Positions 1 through 8,080 of a DNA stretch of 14,057 nucleotides are shown piece after piece. The notes under the pieces are model-generated. The model did no database searches, was not told where the DNA came from, and saw only the letters and a program-made list of their open reading frames with translations. A program made the translations under genes and the position numbers. Source of the DNA: Bacteroides sp. (lineage in GTDB: Bacteria; Bacteroidota; Bacteroidia; Bacteroidales; GCA-2748055); contig DSDZ01000056.1 in assembly GCA_011048475.1 (NCBI GenBank), forward strand, positions 1-14,057, in the 5' to 3' direction. Positions within the stretch are counted from its first letter, which is position 1. Each line of letters begins with the position of its first letter.

Positions 1-203
1 GCATACAGGGCTGCACCTGTGTTGAACCCGGCCGCAAATGACTCCCGGTTCAGATCTCCCGCCTTCCTGAACAGAACCTCAGCCTCATTGTAGTTCCCCT
101 GTTCATAGGCATTCACACCCTTGCGGATCACTTTTCGCTCGTTCTGGCCACTGGCTGTTGAAACGGCCAGACAGATCATCATCCAGATAAATAAGTTTCT
201 CAT
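1..203 (-). CDS. batC: BatC-like TPR protein, N-terminal part only
   Basis: Only the first 67 codons are in the window; the gene continues past the left edge. The protein begins MRNLFIWMMICLAVSTASGQ, a short positively charged start, a hydrophobic core and a small-residue cleavage area (SGQ), so it is probably exported. Residues from about 25 onward (KGVNAYEQGNYNEAEVLFRK) read as a first tetratricopeptide repeat. The start codon ATG at 203 overlaps the TGA stop of batB by four bases (ATGA), which implies translational coupling. In Bacteroidota, Bat operons place a TPR protein directly after BatB, and that context supports the BatC call. Its TPR units probably scaffold BatA/BatB in the periplasm (inference). 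With so little sequence a BatE-like TPR protein cannot be excluded. Confidence 0.7.
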   Translation of the reverse strand, partial: MRNLFIWMMICLAVSTASGQNERKVIRKGVNAYEQGNYNEAEVLFRKAGDLNRESFAAGFNTGAALY

Positions 204-1243
204 CCTTCCGTCCTGAATGGATTCATTTTCTGCAATACCGGATTCTTCCTTGTTCGGATTAAAACCTCCAGCAACAGCAAAATCAAAGCAAAACCTGCAA
301 AATACTGGAATCTTTCCGCGTACTCGGAGAATACCTTCGTTTTCTGTTCTGTCTTCTGAAGCTGGTCAAGTTCATCAATCAGACTGTTGATCCTGTCCCC
401 CGCGATATACGCCCCGTTCCCTGCCCTGGCAACCTCCAGGAGCAGCTGTTCGTTAAGTTTGCTCACCACCACCTGACCCTCACGGTCCCTCCGCTTCGCC
501 GTGCTGCCCGGTCTCACCGGGATCGGCACCCCGTTCGGATCGCCGAGTCCCACCGTAAATACCCGGATTCCTTTCTCCGCTGCCCGGGCAGCCTCTCCCA
601 CCGCATCATCTTCATGGTTCTCCCCGTCGGTGATCACCACGATCCCCCGGCTGGCCGCTGATCCGCCTTCCCGGGATTCCTCTTCGGGTGATGAAAATGA
701 ACGGACAGCCAGTCCAATGGCCGAACCGATGGCGGTTCCCTGTTTGGAGACCATCTCGGGTCCGGCACCGGCGAGAAACATTTTCACGCTGGTGTAGTCG
801 TCCGTGATGGGGATCTGGGTGTAGGCGTCCCCCGCGAAAACGATCAACCCGATCCTGTCATTGCTCATTTTGTCCACCATCCTCCGGATCATCTGCTTCG
901 ACCGTTCCAGCCTTGAAGGGGCCACATCCTCCGCCAACATGCTGTTAGATACATCCAGTGCGATGATGATCTCCCTCCCTTTCTGTTCCACCTCCTCCAG
1001 CTTCGATCCCAGCCGGGGACCCGCTGCTGCAATGATCAGCAGGGTGGTTCCCGCCAGAAGCAGGAAAAATTTCCAGTGGTGGGCAGCACCCGAGGCATCG
1101 GGCATCAAGTCACCCATCAGCCACCTGTCCCCTATCTTCTCCAGGGCACGCCTGCGGTGCCTGTTGTACACAATGTAACCCGCCAGCATCAAAAGCGCCG
1201 AAAACAAAAACCACAGGATCTCTTTATGCGCGAACTGTATCAT
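200..1243 (-). CDS. batB: BatB: membrane-anchored VWA-domain protein
   Basis: 347-residue protein of the BatA/BatB family, whose usual length is about 330-350. It has hydrophobic segments near residues 8-26 and 58-75, then a von Willebrand factor A domain from about 91 to 290, then a C-terminal membrane segment near 313-329. The metal-ion-dependent adhesion site is complete: DVSNS at 97-101, T170 in the GTAIG loop, and the Asp of ITDGE at 204-208. Metal-dependent partner binding is therefore likely intact. The gene follows batA after 24 bases and overlaps the TPR gene by four. Family members are linked to aerotolerance and stress in Bacteroides and Leptospira, but the molecular job is not settled. 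The preceding MoxR ATPase is the expected chaperone partner. The duplicated relation to BatA is clear from the shared motif layout. Confidence 0.9.
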   Translation of the reverse strand: MIQFAHKEILWFLFSALLMLAGYIVYNRHRRRALEKIGDRWLMGDLMPDASGAAHHWKFFLLLAGTTLLIIAAAGPRLGSKLEEVEQKGREIIIALDVSNSMLAEDVAPSRLERSKQMIRRMVDKMSNDRIGLIVFAGDAYTQIPITDDYTSVKMFLAGAGPEMVSKQGTAIGSAIGLAVRSFSSPEEESREGGSAASRGIVVITDGENHEDDAVGEAARAAEKGIRVFTVGLGDPNGVPIPVRPGSTAKRRDREGQVVVSKLNEQLLLEVARAGNGAYIAGDRINSLIDELDQLQKTEQKTKVFSEYAERFQYFAGFALILLLLEVLIRTRKNPVLQKMNPFRTEG

Positions 1244-1267
1244 CTTTCACGGTTGTCTCATTGCATA

Positions 1268-2263
1268 TCATGGTATGGTCCTGAAAACGGTGTACCGCAG
1301 CAGGATCTCGCACAGCAGGAGCAGCAAGGCTGCAAGCAGGAAAGGGAAGTACTCCTCTTTCTTTCTGCTGAATTGTTTCACATCCAGCCTTGTCTTCTCC
1401 ATCCGGTCGATCTGCTGGTAGATTTCCCTGAGTTTGTTATTATCCGTTGCCCTGAAATAATTTCCTCCGGTGGTCGCGGCGATCCTTTGCAAAACCTCCT
1501 CGTCAATTTCCACCGGCATGTTCCTGGTTAGGGTCCTTCCGAAAGCGTCCTGCACGGGAATGGGTGCATTGCCGTGTGACCCCACCCCGATGGTATACAC
1601 CCGGATCCCGAAGCTGGCTGCGATCTCAGCAGCCGTGACCGGTCCCACATCCCCCCGGTTGTTCACCCCGTCCGTCAGCAGGATGATCACCTTACTCCTG
1701 GCTTTGCTGTCTTTGATCCGGTTCACGGCAGTGGCCAGTCCCATCCCGATGGCGGTCCCGTCTTCGATCACACCGAACTCGATCCCCTTCAGGAAGTTGA
1801 TCACCACCGCCCGGTCGGTGGTCAGGGGACACTGCGTAAAGCTCTCGCCGGCAAATACCACCAGCCCGAACCTGTCGTCCTGCCTGGCATTCACGAACTC
1901 GATCCCCACACTTTTGGCCGCCTCCAGACGGTTGGGTCTGAAATCCATGGCCCTCATGCTGCCCGAAACGTCCATGCACATAATGATATCGATCCCTTCG
2001 GTGGTCACCTGTTCCCAACGGTTGGACGACTGGGGCCTTGCCAGTCCGATGGTGATCAGTGCCACCACCAGCAGGCGGAGGGCGAACAGGCTGTGGCGCA
2101 GCCAGACCCTGGCGGAACGGATGCGCTGATCAATGTTCTCAAATCCGGACAGCCTGAGTGCTGCAGTGCCTTTTTTCCCCTTCCACAGGTACCATGCGAC
2201 CATGAGGGGAATCAGGATGAGTCCGTACAGGAAACCCGGGTATGCGAATTCTACATTACCCAT
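1268..2263 (-). CDS. batA: BatA: membrane-anchored VWA-domain protein
   Basis: 331-residue VWA protein, paralogous to the following batB. The N terminus carries the family signature FAYPGFLYGL at 6-15 and a membrane segment at about 11-27. A second hydrophobic stretch lies near 60-76, the VWA domain runs from about 90 to 280, and a C-terminal membrane helix spans about 306-322 (PFLLAALLLLLCEI). The MIDAS is complete: DVSGS at 98-102, T170 and LTDG at 196-199. The start codon overlaps the end of the upstream BatD-like gene by eight bases, which supports coupled translation. BatA and BatB probably form membrane-held partners that expose their VWA domains to the periplasm or cytoplasm; orientation cannot be decided here. 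The family and name are secure, the precise function is not. Confidence 0.9.
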   Translation of the reverse strand: MGNVEFAYPGFLYGLILIPLMVAWYLWKGKKGTAALRLSGFENIDQRIRSARVWLRHSLFALRLLVVALITIGLARPQSSNRWEQVTTEGIDIIMCMDVSGSMRAMDFRPNRLEAAKSVGIEFVNARQDDRFGLVVFAGESFTQCPLTTDRAVVINFLKGIEFGVIEDGTAIGMGLATAVNRIKDSKARSKVIILLTDGVNNRGDVGPVTAAEIAASFGIRVYTIGVGSHGNAPIPVQDAFGRTLTRNMPVEIDEEVLQRIAATTGGNYFRATDNNKLREIYQQIDRMEKTRLDVKQFSRKKEEYFPFLLAALLLLLCEILLRYTVFRTIP

Positions 2264-3311
2264 CTCTCAGTCCCTCCTTTCCATGTACGTCGCTTTCCCC
2301 CGGCGGGATCTTTGCACCGGTACCACTTTCCCCATCCGGCTCGTCTGTCCCTTCCGGTTTTGGCTTTTCCATGTAAAAAAGCGGATACGTTTTCTGCACG
2401 AACAGGTATGCATTGTTCAGGTTTGTCTGGTTGTCCACCGGCAGCGGTTCCTCCTTGGCAAACTTCACCAGGTCGGCCACGTTCAGCAAATCTCCCAGCA
2501 TTTCCTCCAGCAAACCATTTTCCGTGTTCGATCTGCAGAATGCCTGCAAGATCTCACCGGTGGTCCTTTCCATGGCCGGGATGCCGTACTGTCTTTCGAT
2601 GTATGTCCTGGTGATCTCCGTAAGCCTTGTGTAGAATGCTTTCACATGCCCCCGCTCCCAGAGTTTTTCCTCTTTCAGTCTGTCCAGTTCCCTAAAAGCG
2701 ATCACATGGGGCGGATCGCGGGGTTTCAGGGAGAAAATTTCCGGATCCCTCCGGCGGCGGCGGATATTACGAAAGGCAACGACTGCTGCTGAAACCACCA
2801 GGAGTGCCCCCATCCCCAGACCGATCCACGGCAGGGCTTCCCTGAAAGTCAGGGGGGTGTTGATGGGTGGTTTGATGGGTTTGATGGCCTGCGTGGTATC
2901 CACCACCGGTTCGTAAACGCTAACAACCAGCGGCATGCTCAGCGCGGTATCTGTCTTTCCCCTGTAAGAATACACCACGCGTTGCGCGGGAAGGACCTGC
3001 ATGCCTTCCTGGAAGCTGGTGATGAGATAGCTGTGCTCAACCCTCCGGGTCCTGTCCGCCAGGGTTGTATCGGCCGACACCGGATACAGGACCTCCAGGT
3101 TCCTGCTCAATGTGTCGGTAATGGCAGGCAGGCTGAAACCCACCTGGGCGTCTGCCTCCACTCTTAGGGTGAACAGAAGCTGGTCGCCGATCATCATGGA
3201 ATCGGCATTCAGCTCCGAAGTGACCGAGATGAGTTGTGCCTGTAGCCTTGAAACCGGCTGAAAACCAGCCAGCAAGGTAAAGATGAGTATGTACGGACCC
3301 GGCAGTCTCAT
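2256..3311 (-). CDS. BatD-like single-pass membrane protein with DUF4381-like tail
   Basis: 351 residues. A signal peptide covers about 1-25 (hydrophobic ILIFTLLAGF, then LQAQ). Residues 27-135 look like an extracytoplasmic beta-sandwich of the BatD type, followed by a proline-rich linker (TTQAIKPIKPPINTP, 139-153). One membrane helix at about 161-180 is followed by an arginine-rich stop-transfer (RRRRR). A cytoplasmic helical domain at about 195-315, containing AFRELDRLKEEKLWERG (205-221), resembles DUF4381-type regions. The C-terminal 35 residues are acidic, glycine-rich and probably disordered. It sits four bases after the DUF58 gene and overlaps batA. It most likely works with the VWA proteins as a transmembrane adaptor. 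It is shorter than full BatD proteins, so I describe it as BatD-like and give no symbol. Confidence 0.75.
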   Translation of the reverse strand: MRLPGPYILIFTLLAGFQPVSRLQAQLISVTSELNADSMMIGDQLLFTLRVEADAQVGFSLPAITDTLSRNLEVLYPVSADTTLADRTRRVEHSYLITSFQEGMQVLPAQRVVYSYRGKTDTALSMPLVVSVYEPVVDTTQAIKPIKPPINTPLTFREALPWIGLGMGALLVVSAAVVAFRNIRRRRRDPEIFSLKPRDPPHVIAFRELDRLKEEKLWERGHVKAFYTRLTEITRTYIERQYGIPAMERTTGEILQAFCRSNTENGLLEEMLGDLLNVADLVKFAKEEPLPVDNQTNLNNAYLFVQKTYPLFYMEKPKPEGTDEPDGESGTGAKIPPGESDVHGKEGLRDG

Positions 3312-3315
3312 CGTC

Positions 3316-4179
3316 TTATCTTCTCTTGAACAATTGCATGAGGGGTTTCACGTAATCCTCTCCTGTCGGGAGGGAAACACTGTCCACCCCGGCACGGGAG
3401 AAGATCTCCTTCATCATCTCCACGTGGCTCTCCCATTTCATGGCATAACTCTCCCGCACTTTCTGCCTGGACGTATCGATCCATTGTTCCAGCCCCGTTT
3501 CGGCATTCATCACTCGGAGCAGGCCCACAGGAGGAAGTGAAGCTTCCCTCCGGTCATACACGTGGAGCGCCACCACATCGTGCTTGTTGTTGGCAACCTG
3601 AAGGGAGCGTGCATAGCCTTTGTCCTTGAAATCCGAAATCAGGAATGCGGTGCACCTTTTCTTGATGGCATTGGTGAGAAACCGAAGGCTTTCCGAGATA
3701 TCCGTCCCTTTGCTTTCGGGCCGGAACTCCAGCAATTCCCTGATGATCCTGAGAATGTGCTTCCGTCCCTTTTGGGGGGGGATGAACTTCTCTACCCGGT
3801 CGCTGAACAGGATCACCCCGATCTTATCGTTGTTCTCAATGGCTGAAAAGGACAGCACGGCTGCGATCTCCGTGATCAGGTCCCGCTTGAGGTGTACCCG
3901 GGTGCCAAACTCTCCGGAAGCACTTACATCGATCACCAGCATCACGGTGAGTTCCCGCTCCTCCTCGAAAATTTTCACATAGGGATGGTTGAAGCGGGCC
4001 GTGACATTCCAGTCGATATTCCGGATATCATCCCCGTACTGGTACTCCCTTACCTCCGAGAAAGTCATCCCCCTGCCCCTGAAAGCACTGTGGTACTCCC
4101 CGGCAAAGATCTGCCGGGTGAGTCCCCGGGTCTTGATCTCGATCTTCCTTACCTTTTTTAAAAGTTCCTTTGTTTCCAC
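3316..4179 (-). CDS. DUF58 domain protein (VWA-like)
   Basis: 287 residues, no signal peptide and no membrane segment, so cytoplasmic. The DUF58 hallmark is at 35-75: GRGMTFSEVREYQYGDD then IRNIDWNVTARFNHPYVK, with the typical E-R-E end of the block (EEERE, 72-76). A VWA-like fold follows, with a MIDAS-type DVSAS at 84-88, T159 in KGTDISE and D183 in ISDF, so metal binding appears possible. DUF58 proteins are almost always encoded beside MoxR ATPases, as here, and are thought to be their clients or adaptors. The gene lies 22 bases after the small secreted hypothetical and four bases before the BatD-like gene. A run of eight cytosines on the coding strand lies at 3774-3781; the reading frame is intact as it stands. 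Confidence 0.92.
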   Translation of the reverse strand: METKELLKKVRKIEIKTRGLTRQIFAGEYHSAFRGRGMTFSEVREYQYGDDIRNIDWNVTARFNHPYVKIFEEERELTVMLVIDVSASGEFGTRVHLKRDLITEIAAVLSFSAIENNDKIGVILFSDRVEKFIPPQKGRKHILRIIRELLEFRPESKGTDISESLRFLTNAIKKRCTAFLISDFKDKGYARSLQVANNKHDVVALHVYDRREASLPPVGLLRVMNAETGLEQWIDTSRQKVRESYAMKWESHVEMMKEIFSRAGVDSVSLPTGEDYVKPLMQLFKRR

Positions 4180-4201
4180 AGTATCTCCTGACAGAATGCT
4201 T

Positions 4202-4621
4202 TCAGTTTGCGGATTTTCTCTTTCTTTCGCGGATGACGAAATACCATTCCTCCCTGGTCAGGCTCACGTTCAGGGTATCGGTCCCTCGAAGGTATTCCCA
4301 TTCCCTGTCGCCTGTCCTTCTGTATTTGCTGTCCAGCTCATCGAGCATCTCGTCATATTCCGAGTAGTCGCAGACAAGCTTTGTCCCGGTACAGAGATCC
4401 TCATCGGAGAAATATGCGATCCATGTCTTCGTCTGTTTTCCATTCACATATTTCAGATAGTTGAAACGCTGCTTCATCACCGACTGGTCCTTCCGGAAGT
4501 CCGTGTACTCTTTTTTGATAAGCTCTGTCACCTGCTCCTTGGGCATTCCGATCAGGGACTGCGCCCGCACAGGGCTGCACAGCAACAGGTTCAATGCCAT
4601 TATGACCAGAAATATTCTCAT
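4202..4621 (-). CDS. small secreted hypothetical protein in the Bat operon
   Basis: 139 residues; I do not recognise a named family. The first 20 residues form a clear signal peptide (MRIFLVIMALNLLLCSPVRA, then Q), so the mature protein of about 119 residues is probably periplasmic. It is charged and aromatic-rich, contains two cysteines close together (C77 and C84 in EDLCTGTKLVCDY) that could form a disulfide, and ends in a basic stretch (RERKRKSAN). Spacing is six bases from moxR and 22 to the DUF58 gene, so it belongs to the operon. The open frame, signal peptide and tight packing make it a real gene. It may be an envelope partner of the MoxR/Bat system, but that is inferred only from position. 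Confidence 0.75.
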   Translation of the reverse strand: MRIFLVIMALNLLLCSPVRAQSLIGMPKEQVTELIKKEYTDFRKDQSVMKQRFNYLKYVNGKQTKTWIAYFSDEDLCTGTKLVCDYSEYDEMLDELDSKYRRTGDREWEYLRGTDTLNVSLTREEWYFVIRERKRKSAN

Positions 4622-4627
4622 TTTTTC

Positions 4628-5638
4628 TCAGGGAACCTCCACGTTGTTCAGGATCTCTGAAATGATTTGCTCCGGAGTGATGTTTTCCGCTTCGGCTTCG
4701 TAGGTCAGCCCGATGCGGTGCCTCATCACATCATGGCAGACCACCCGCACATCCTCCGGCACCACGTAACCCCGCCGCTTAATAAAAGCATACGCCTTGG
4801 CCGCCTTGGCCAGGTTGATGCTCGCACGCGGCGATCCCCCGTAGTGGATCAAGGGCACAAACTGTGCCAATCCGGCTTTCTCCGGATCCCGGGTGGCAAA
4901 TACGATGTCCAGGATATAATTTTCGATCTTCTCGTCCAGATATACATCCTTCACCACCTCCCTTGCCTGCAGGATATCGGACGGTTTCAGGATCCTGCCG
5001 GCGGACGGGAAGACCTTCAGCAAGTTCTCCCGCATGATCAGCTTTTCCTCCTCCCTGGAAGGATAGTTGACCACCACCTTCAGCATGAAACGGTCCACCT
5101 GCGCCTCGGGCAGCGGGTAGGTGCCTTCCTGTTCAAGGGGATTCTGGGTGGCGAGGACAAGGAAAGGCCGTTGCAGGGGATAGGTGGTTACGCCGATGGT
5201 AACCTGCTTCTCCTGCATGGCTTCCAGCAGGGCACTCTGGACCTTGGCGGGAGAGCGGTTGATCTCATCGGCCAGGATCAGATGGGCAAAGATGGGACCC
5301 TTTTTCACGATGAACTCCTCCTTCTTCTGGCTGTAAATCATGGTCCCAACCAGATCTGCCGGCAACAGGTCCGGCGTGAACTGGATCCTGCTGAAACTGG
5401 CATCGATGGTCTGTGCCAGCGTGGTAATGGCCAGGGTTTTTGCCAGACCCGGCACCCCTTCCAGCAAGATGTGTCCGTCCGACAGCAGTCCGATCAGCAA
5501 CCGTTCAACCAGATTCTTCTGTCCCACGATGACCTTCTGGATCTCCATGGTGATCAGGTCTACGAACTCACTTTCCTTTTTGATCCGCTCGTTGAGTTCC
5601 CGGATGTTTACATCTGTGGTCATTCCATCCTGCGTCAT
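4628..5638 (-). CDS. moxR: MoxR-family AAA+ ATPase
   Basis: 336 residues, the usual size for MoxR proteins, cytoplasmic. All AAA+ elements are visible: Walker A GVPGLAKT at 61-68, Walker B LILADEIN at 120-127, sensor 1 ATQNP at 163-167, DRF with the arginine finger at 182-184, and sensor 2 GGSPRAS at 267-273. MoxR ATPases act as chaperones that remodel or insert metal into partner proteins, and their usual partners (DUF58 and VWA proteins) follow directly. It is the first gene of the operon, preceded by a divergent promoter region. I use the ATG at 5638; a second ATG six codons in (MTTDV) is possible. The sequence just before the start is A-rich (AAAAAGAAAAGATAC) with no strong Shine-Dalgarno, as usual in Bacteroidota. 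Confidence 0.93.
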   Translation of the reverse strand: MTQDGMTTDVNIRELNERIKKESEFVDLITMEIQKVIVGQKNLVERLLIGLLSDGHILLEGVPGLAKTLAITTLAQTIDASFSRIQFTPDLLPADLVGTMIYSQKKEEFIVKKGPIFAHLILADEINRSPAKVQSALLEAMQEKQVTIGVTTYPLQRPFLVLATQNPLEQEGTYPLPEAQVDRFMLKVVVNYPSREEEKLIMRENLLKVFPSAGRILKPSDILQAREVVKDVYLDEKIENYILDIVFATRDPEKAGLAQFVPLIHYGGSPRASINLAKAAKAYAFIKRRGYVVPEDVRVVCHDVMRHRIGLTYEAEAENITPEQIISEILNNVEVP

Positions 5639-5698
5639 GTATCTTTTCTTTTTAATTAATAATCATTCTGTTATAATCCGCAAAACGGGATTGGTCCA

Positions 5699-5706
5699 CA
5701 AAAATA
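5699..5706 (-). promoter_or_regulatory. candidate Bacteroidota -7 box for the moxR-bat operon
   Basis: On the minus strand this reads TATTTTTG, an exact match to the Bacteroidota primary sigma factor -7 consensus TAnnTTTG. It lies about 60 bases before the moxR start, which would leave a leader of roughly 55 bases. A TTG that could serve as the -33 element is at 5730-5732 on the minus strand. The spacing of 23 bases is a little longer than the usual 19-21, so this is moderate support only. Confidence 0.45.
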
Positions 5707-5761
5707 GCAGTGAAAAGGCCAATTGAAAGCAATGGGTGGTTAAAAAATGTTAATTAAAAGG

Positions 5762-5769
5762 TAATTTTG
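5762..5769 (+). promoter_or_regulatory. candidate Bacteroidota -7 box for truA
   Basis: TAATTTTG matches the TAnnTTTG -7 consensus exactly. It lies 18 bases before the ATG at 5788. It overlaps a TTG codon that could nominally extend the truA frame upstream, so if this box is real the protein must start at 5788. I see no clear TTG at the -33 position. Confidence 0.45.
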
Positions 5770-5787
5770 CACCTGCTGTATTGTCGC

Positions 5788-6537
5788 ATGTATCGTTATT
5801 TCATGCATATGGCCTATGACGGGACCGCCTACCGGGGATGGCAAACCCAGCCCGGGGGGAAAACCGTGCAGCAAGCCGTGGAACATGCCCTGTCTGCCCT
5901 GATCGGAGAGGATATCTCCGTCACGGGGGCTGGCCGGACCGACACCGGGGTGCATGCATCCTTTTTCGTGGCCCATTTCGATACCGGGATCGCACTGGAA
6001 GACCAGATGGAGCATCTTGTATTCAGGCTCAACCGTTTCCTTCCCGAAGACATCGTCGTCTACCGGCTGCACCAGGTTCCCGGCGACATGCATGCCCGGT
6101 TCTCTGCTACTTCCCGAACATACCACTACCATATATCAACCGTCAAACCCCTATATACCAGAAATTACACACATTATGTCTACGGACCGTTGAATGTGGA
6201 GGAGATTGCCAGGTGCTGCGAGATCATCATGGAAACGACCGATTTTACAAGCTTCAGCAAGCTGCATACGGATGTGAAGAACAACCACTGCAGAATCATG
6301 GAGGCTGCATGGAAAAAGGTGGACAACGGTTATTTGTTCGAGATAAGGGCGGACCGCTTCCTCCGGAACATGGTCCGTTCGATCGTGGGAACCCTGCTTG
6401 ACGTGGGTCAGGGAAAAATCGACAGGGAGGATTTCAGGCAGATCGTCAACGCAAAGGACCGGTCCGCCGCGGGTATGTCAGCCCCCGCAAAGGGACTTTT
6501 CCTGGTGGATGTCACTTACAGAACACAACAGGATTGA
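5788..6537 (+). CDS. truA: tRNA pseudouridine(38-40) synthase TruA
   Basis: 249 residues, close to the family norm. TruA converts uridines 38-40 in the anticodon stem of many tRNAs to pseudouridine. The start matches the family (MYRYFMHMAYDGTAYRGWQ). The catalytic block GAGRTDTGVHA lies at 48-58 with D52 as the catalytic aspartate. Further family motifs are TYHYHI at 111-116, FTSFSKLHTD at 153-162 and FLRNMVRSIVGTLLDVG at 191-207. I chose ATG 5788 over an upstream in-frame TTG at 5767 because it fits the family N terminus and because the TTG falls inside a promoter-like -7 box. The gene is monocistronic here, divergent from the moxR operon and convergent with the thioesterase gene, whose end lies 16 bases away. 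Confidence 0.95.
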   Translation: MYRYFMHMAYDGTAYRGWQTQPGGKTVQQAVEHALSALIGEDISVTGAGRTDTGVHASFFVAHFDTGIALEDQMEHLVFRLNRFLPEDIVVYRLHQVPGDMHARFSATSRTYHYHISTVKPLYTRNYTHYVYGPLNVEEIARCCEIIMETTDFTSFSKLHTDVKNNHCRIMEAAWKKVDNGYLFEIRADRFLRNMVRSIVGTLLDVGQGKIDREDFRQIVNAKDRSAAGMSAPAKGLFLVDVTYRTQQD

Positions 6538-6553
6538 AGCCGCGAAGGATCTT

Positions 6554-7288
6554 TCAGGAATGATCCCAGGCCAGGTATGCCCGGAAAATCTCCCGGTCAT
6601 CTCCGGTCCGCCGCCCCAGAAAACAGAAATCCCCTGCCCCTTTTTCCGAGACCACAAGGGTGATCTCCTCCCCGAAATGTGATTCATGCATGAAATTAAT
6701 CTCGAATAGCCCGATGTGCCTGTCCAGCGCCGGCTGGCCGGCCGCATCGATGCACCATTCCATGTATTTTACATTATTCACATGTCCCACCACATCCAGG
6801 TCGGAATAGACGATCCTGTGAAGGCCAACGGAGACCATATCAGGCGGAAGATATATCTTTTGCAGCTTTTCCTCGAACGGTCTGTCCTGTCCCTCGCGAT
6901 ACTTTTCCAGCGCTTCCGAGGGCCTGACAGGTCTGCGGGTCCTCCCGTCCACCACCAGCCAGGAGGTGGTGGCCAATCCGAGCACTTCCTGTTTATCCGA
7001 TGTAATCCTGAAATCCCTCATCGCGAAAAGACCATCCAGTCCGCAAGGCCAGGTTTCCACCAGGATCTCCTCGTCCCACGCAGGGTATCGCAGGATCCGT
7101 ATCTTCATCCTGGAGAGCATCCAGAAAGTCTGCATCTTCAACAGGTCATGGTACCCGAAACCCAGCCTGCTCGCATGCTGGTAAGCCGTCTCCTGAAAAA
7201 ACGCCGCAAGAGATGTGAGTCTTGCCTCGCCCCGTGGATCCAGGTCAAATGAAGAAACTGTAAAACGCCTGGCGAGGGATTCCTTCAT
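6554..7288 (-). CDS. acyl-ACP thioesterase (FatA/FatB-like)
   Basis: 244 residues, the usual size for bacterial double-hotdog acyl-ACP thioesterases, which release fatty acids from acyl carrier protein. The N-terminal hotdog contains FQETAYQHASRLGFG (31-45) and SWLVVDGRTRRPVRP (109-123), both typical. The C-terminal hotdog contains the catalytic region YSDLDVVGHVNNVKYMEW at 161-178. Asp and His of the plant FatB active site are present (D165, H169) and a Glu fits at E202 in FMHES. The position of the FatB active-site Asn (the N of DxNxH) holds valine (V167). This is encoded by GTG, so a single sequencing error does not explain it. The gene is last in its operon, three bases after aroE. Family assignment is firm; activity level is open because of V167. 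Confidence 0.88.
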   Translation of the reverse strand: MKESLARRFTVSSFDLDPRGEARLTSLAAFFQETAYQHASRLGFGYHDLLKMQTFWMLSRMKIRILRYPAWDEEILVETWPCGLDGLFAMRDFRITSDKQEVLGLATTSWLVVDGRTRRPVRPSEALEKYREGQDRPFEEKLQKIYLPPDMVSVGLHRIVYSDLDVVGHVNNVKYMEWCIDAAGQPALDRHIGLFEINFMHESHFGEEITLVVSEKGAGDFCFLGRRTGDDREIFRAYLAWDHS

Positions 7289-7291
7289 GGT

Positions 7292-8080
7292 TTAATCCGA
7301 TTCTTCCGGCACCGCGCGAACCCTGTTCCAGATCTCCCACGAGGCTTCTGCCTGAAAAACAAGCATGTCGTATCCATTCAGAATGGTTGCTCCCCGTTCT
7401 TCTCCCCGCTGCAGAAACCTGGTTTTCGCCGGGTTATACACAAGGTCGAACAAGAGATGGTCGGGGGTAACTCCTTCGAAAGGGATCTGTGGGCAGGAAT
7501 CCACATCGGGGTACATCCCCAGCGGGGTGGTGTTGATCACGAGGAGATGCCTCCTTATCAGGCCGGCATCCAGGTCACCGTAACGGATCCGGTCGTTTCC
7601 CCCTGATCTGCTCACCCGCATGAATTCGATCCCCAGCTTTTCCAGAACGTAGGCCACTGCACTGGAAGCCCCTCCCGTTCCCAGGACCAGGGCACCGGAA
7701 TGCCGGTCCTGCAGATGTTCGCGGAGCGACCGTTCAAAACCGATCACGTCCGTGTTGTGTCCCAGCAATGTCAGCCTTCCTTCCCTTTTGCAAAAACAGA
7801 TGGTATTCACAGCCCGGATCTTTCTTGCCGTTTCACTCAGTCCATCCAGGTAAGGGATGATCTTTCCCTTATAAGGTACGGTCACATTTAACCCTTTCAG
7901 GGACGGTTCCGATTTTACAAGGGATGTAAACCCGGAAATATCCTTCATCGGATAATTCCTGTAAACAGCATCGATCTTCTCTTCTTCGAACTTTTTCGAA
8001 AAATAGGCAACTGAGAAACTATGTTCAAGCGGATACCCGATCAGTCCGAACAATTTTGTATCCATCCGTTCACTGATCAT
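7292..8080 (-). CDS. aroE: shikimate dehydrogenase AroE
   Basis: 262 residues. It reduces 3-dehydroshikimate to shikimate with NADPH in the aromatic amino acid pathway. The substrate site is seen in GYPLEHSFS (15-23, with serines 21 and 23) and NVTVPYK (65-71, catalytic K71), with N92 in AVNT and D111 in HNTDVIGF. The nucleotide-binding loop is GTGGASSA at 134-141, and NTTPLGM lies at 183-189. The closing NGYDMLVFQAEASWEIW (235-251) is a family signature. The start at 8080 overlaps the stop of the DUF368 gene as ATGA. A second ATG five codons in, giving MDTKLFGLIG, fits the family start equally well and may be used. The DUF368 gene lies upstream and the thioesterase gene downstream. Confidence 0.94.
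   Translation of the reverse strand: MISERMDTKLFGLIGYPLEHSFSVAYFSKKFEEEKIDAVYRNYPMKDISGFTSLVKSEPSLKGLNVTVPYKGKIIPYLDGLSETARKIRAVNTICFCKREGRLTLLGHNTDVIGFERSLREHLQDRHSGALVLGTGGASSAVAYVLEKLGIEFMRVSRSGGNDRIRYGDLDAGLIRRHLLVINTTPLGMYPDVDSCPQIPFEGVTPDHLLFDLVYNPAKTRFLQRGEERGATILNGYDMLVFQAEASWEIWNRVRAVPEESD

Noticed and set aside
5767..5787. Upstream TTG start for truA giving seven extra residues
   Set aside because: The extra residues (MHLLYCR) do not fit the family start, and the TTG lies within a TAnnTTTG promoter-like box.
6538..6553. Shared terminator between convergent truA and the thioesterase gene
   Set aside because: Only 16 bases separate the stops, and the one short inverted repeat nearby (GGATC/GATCC) has five pairs and no T-run.
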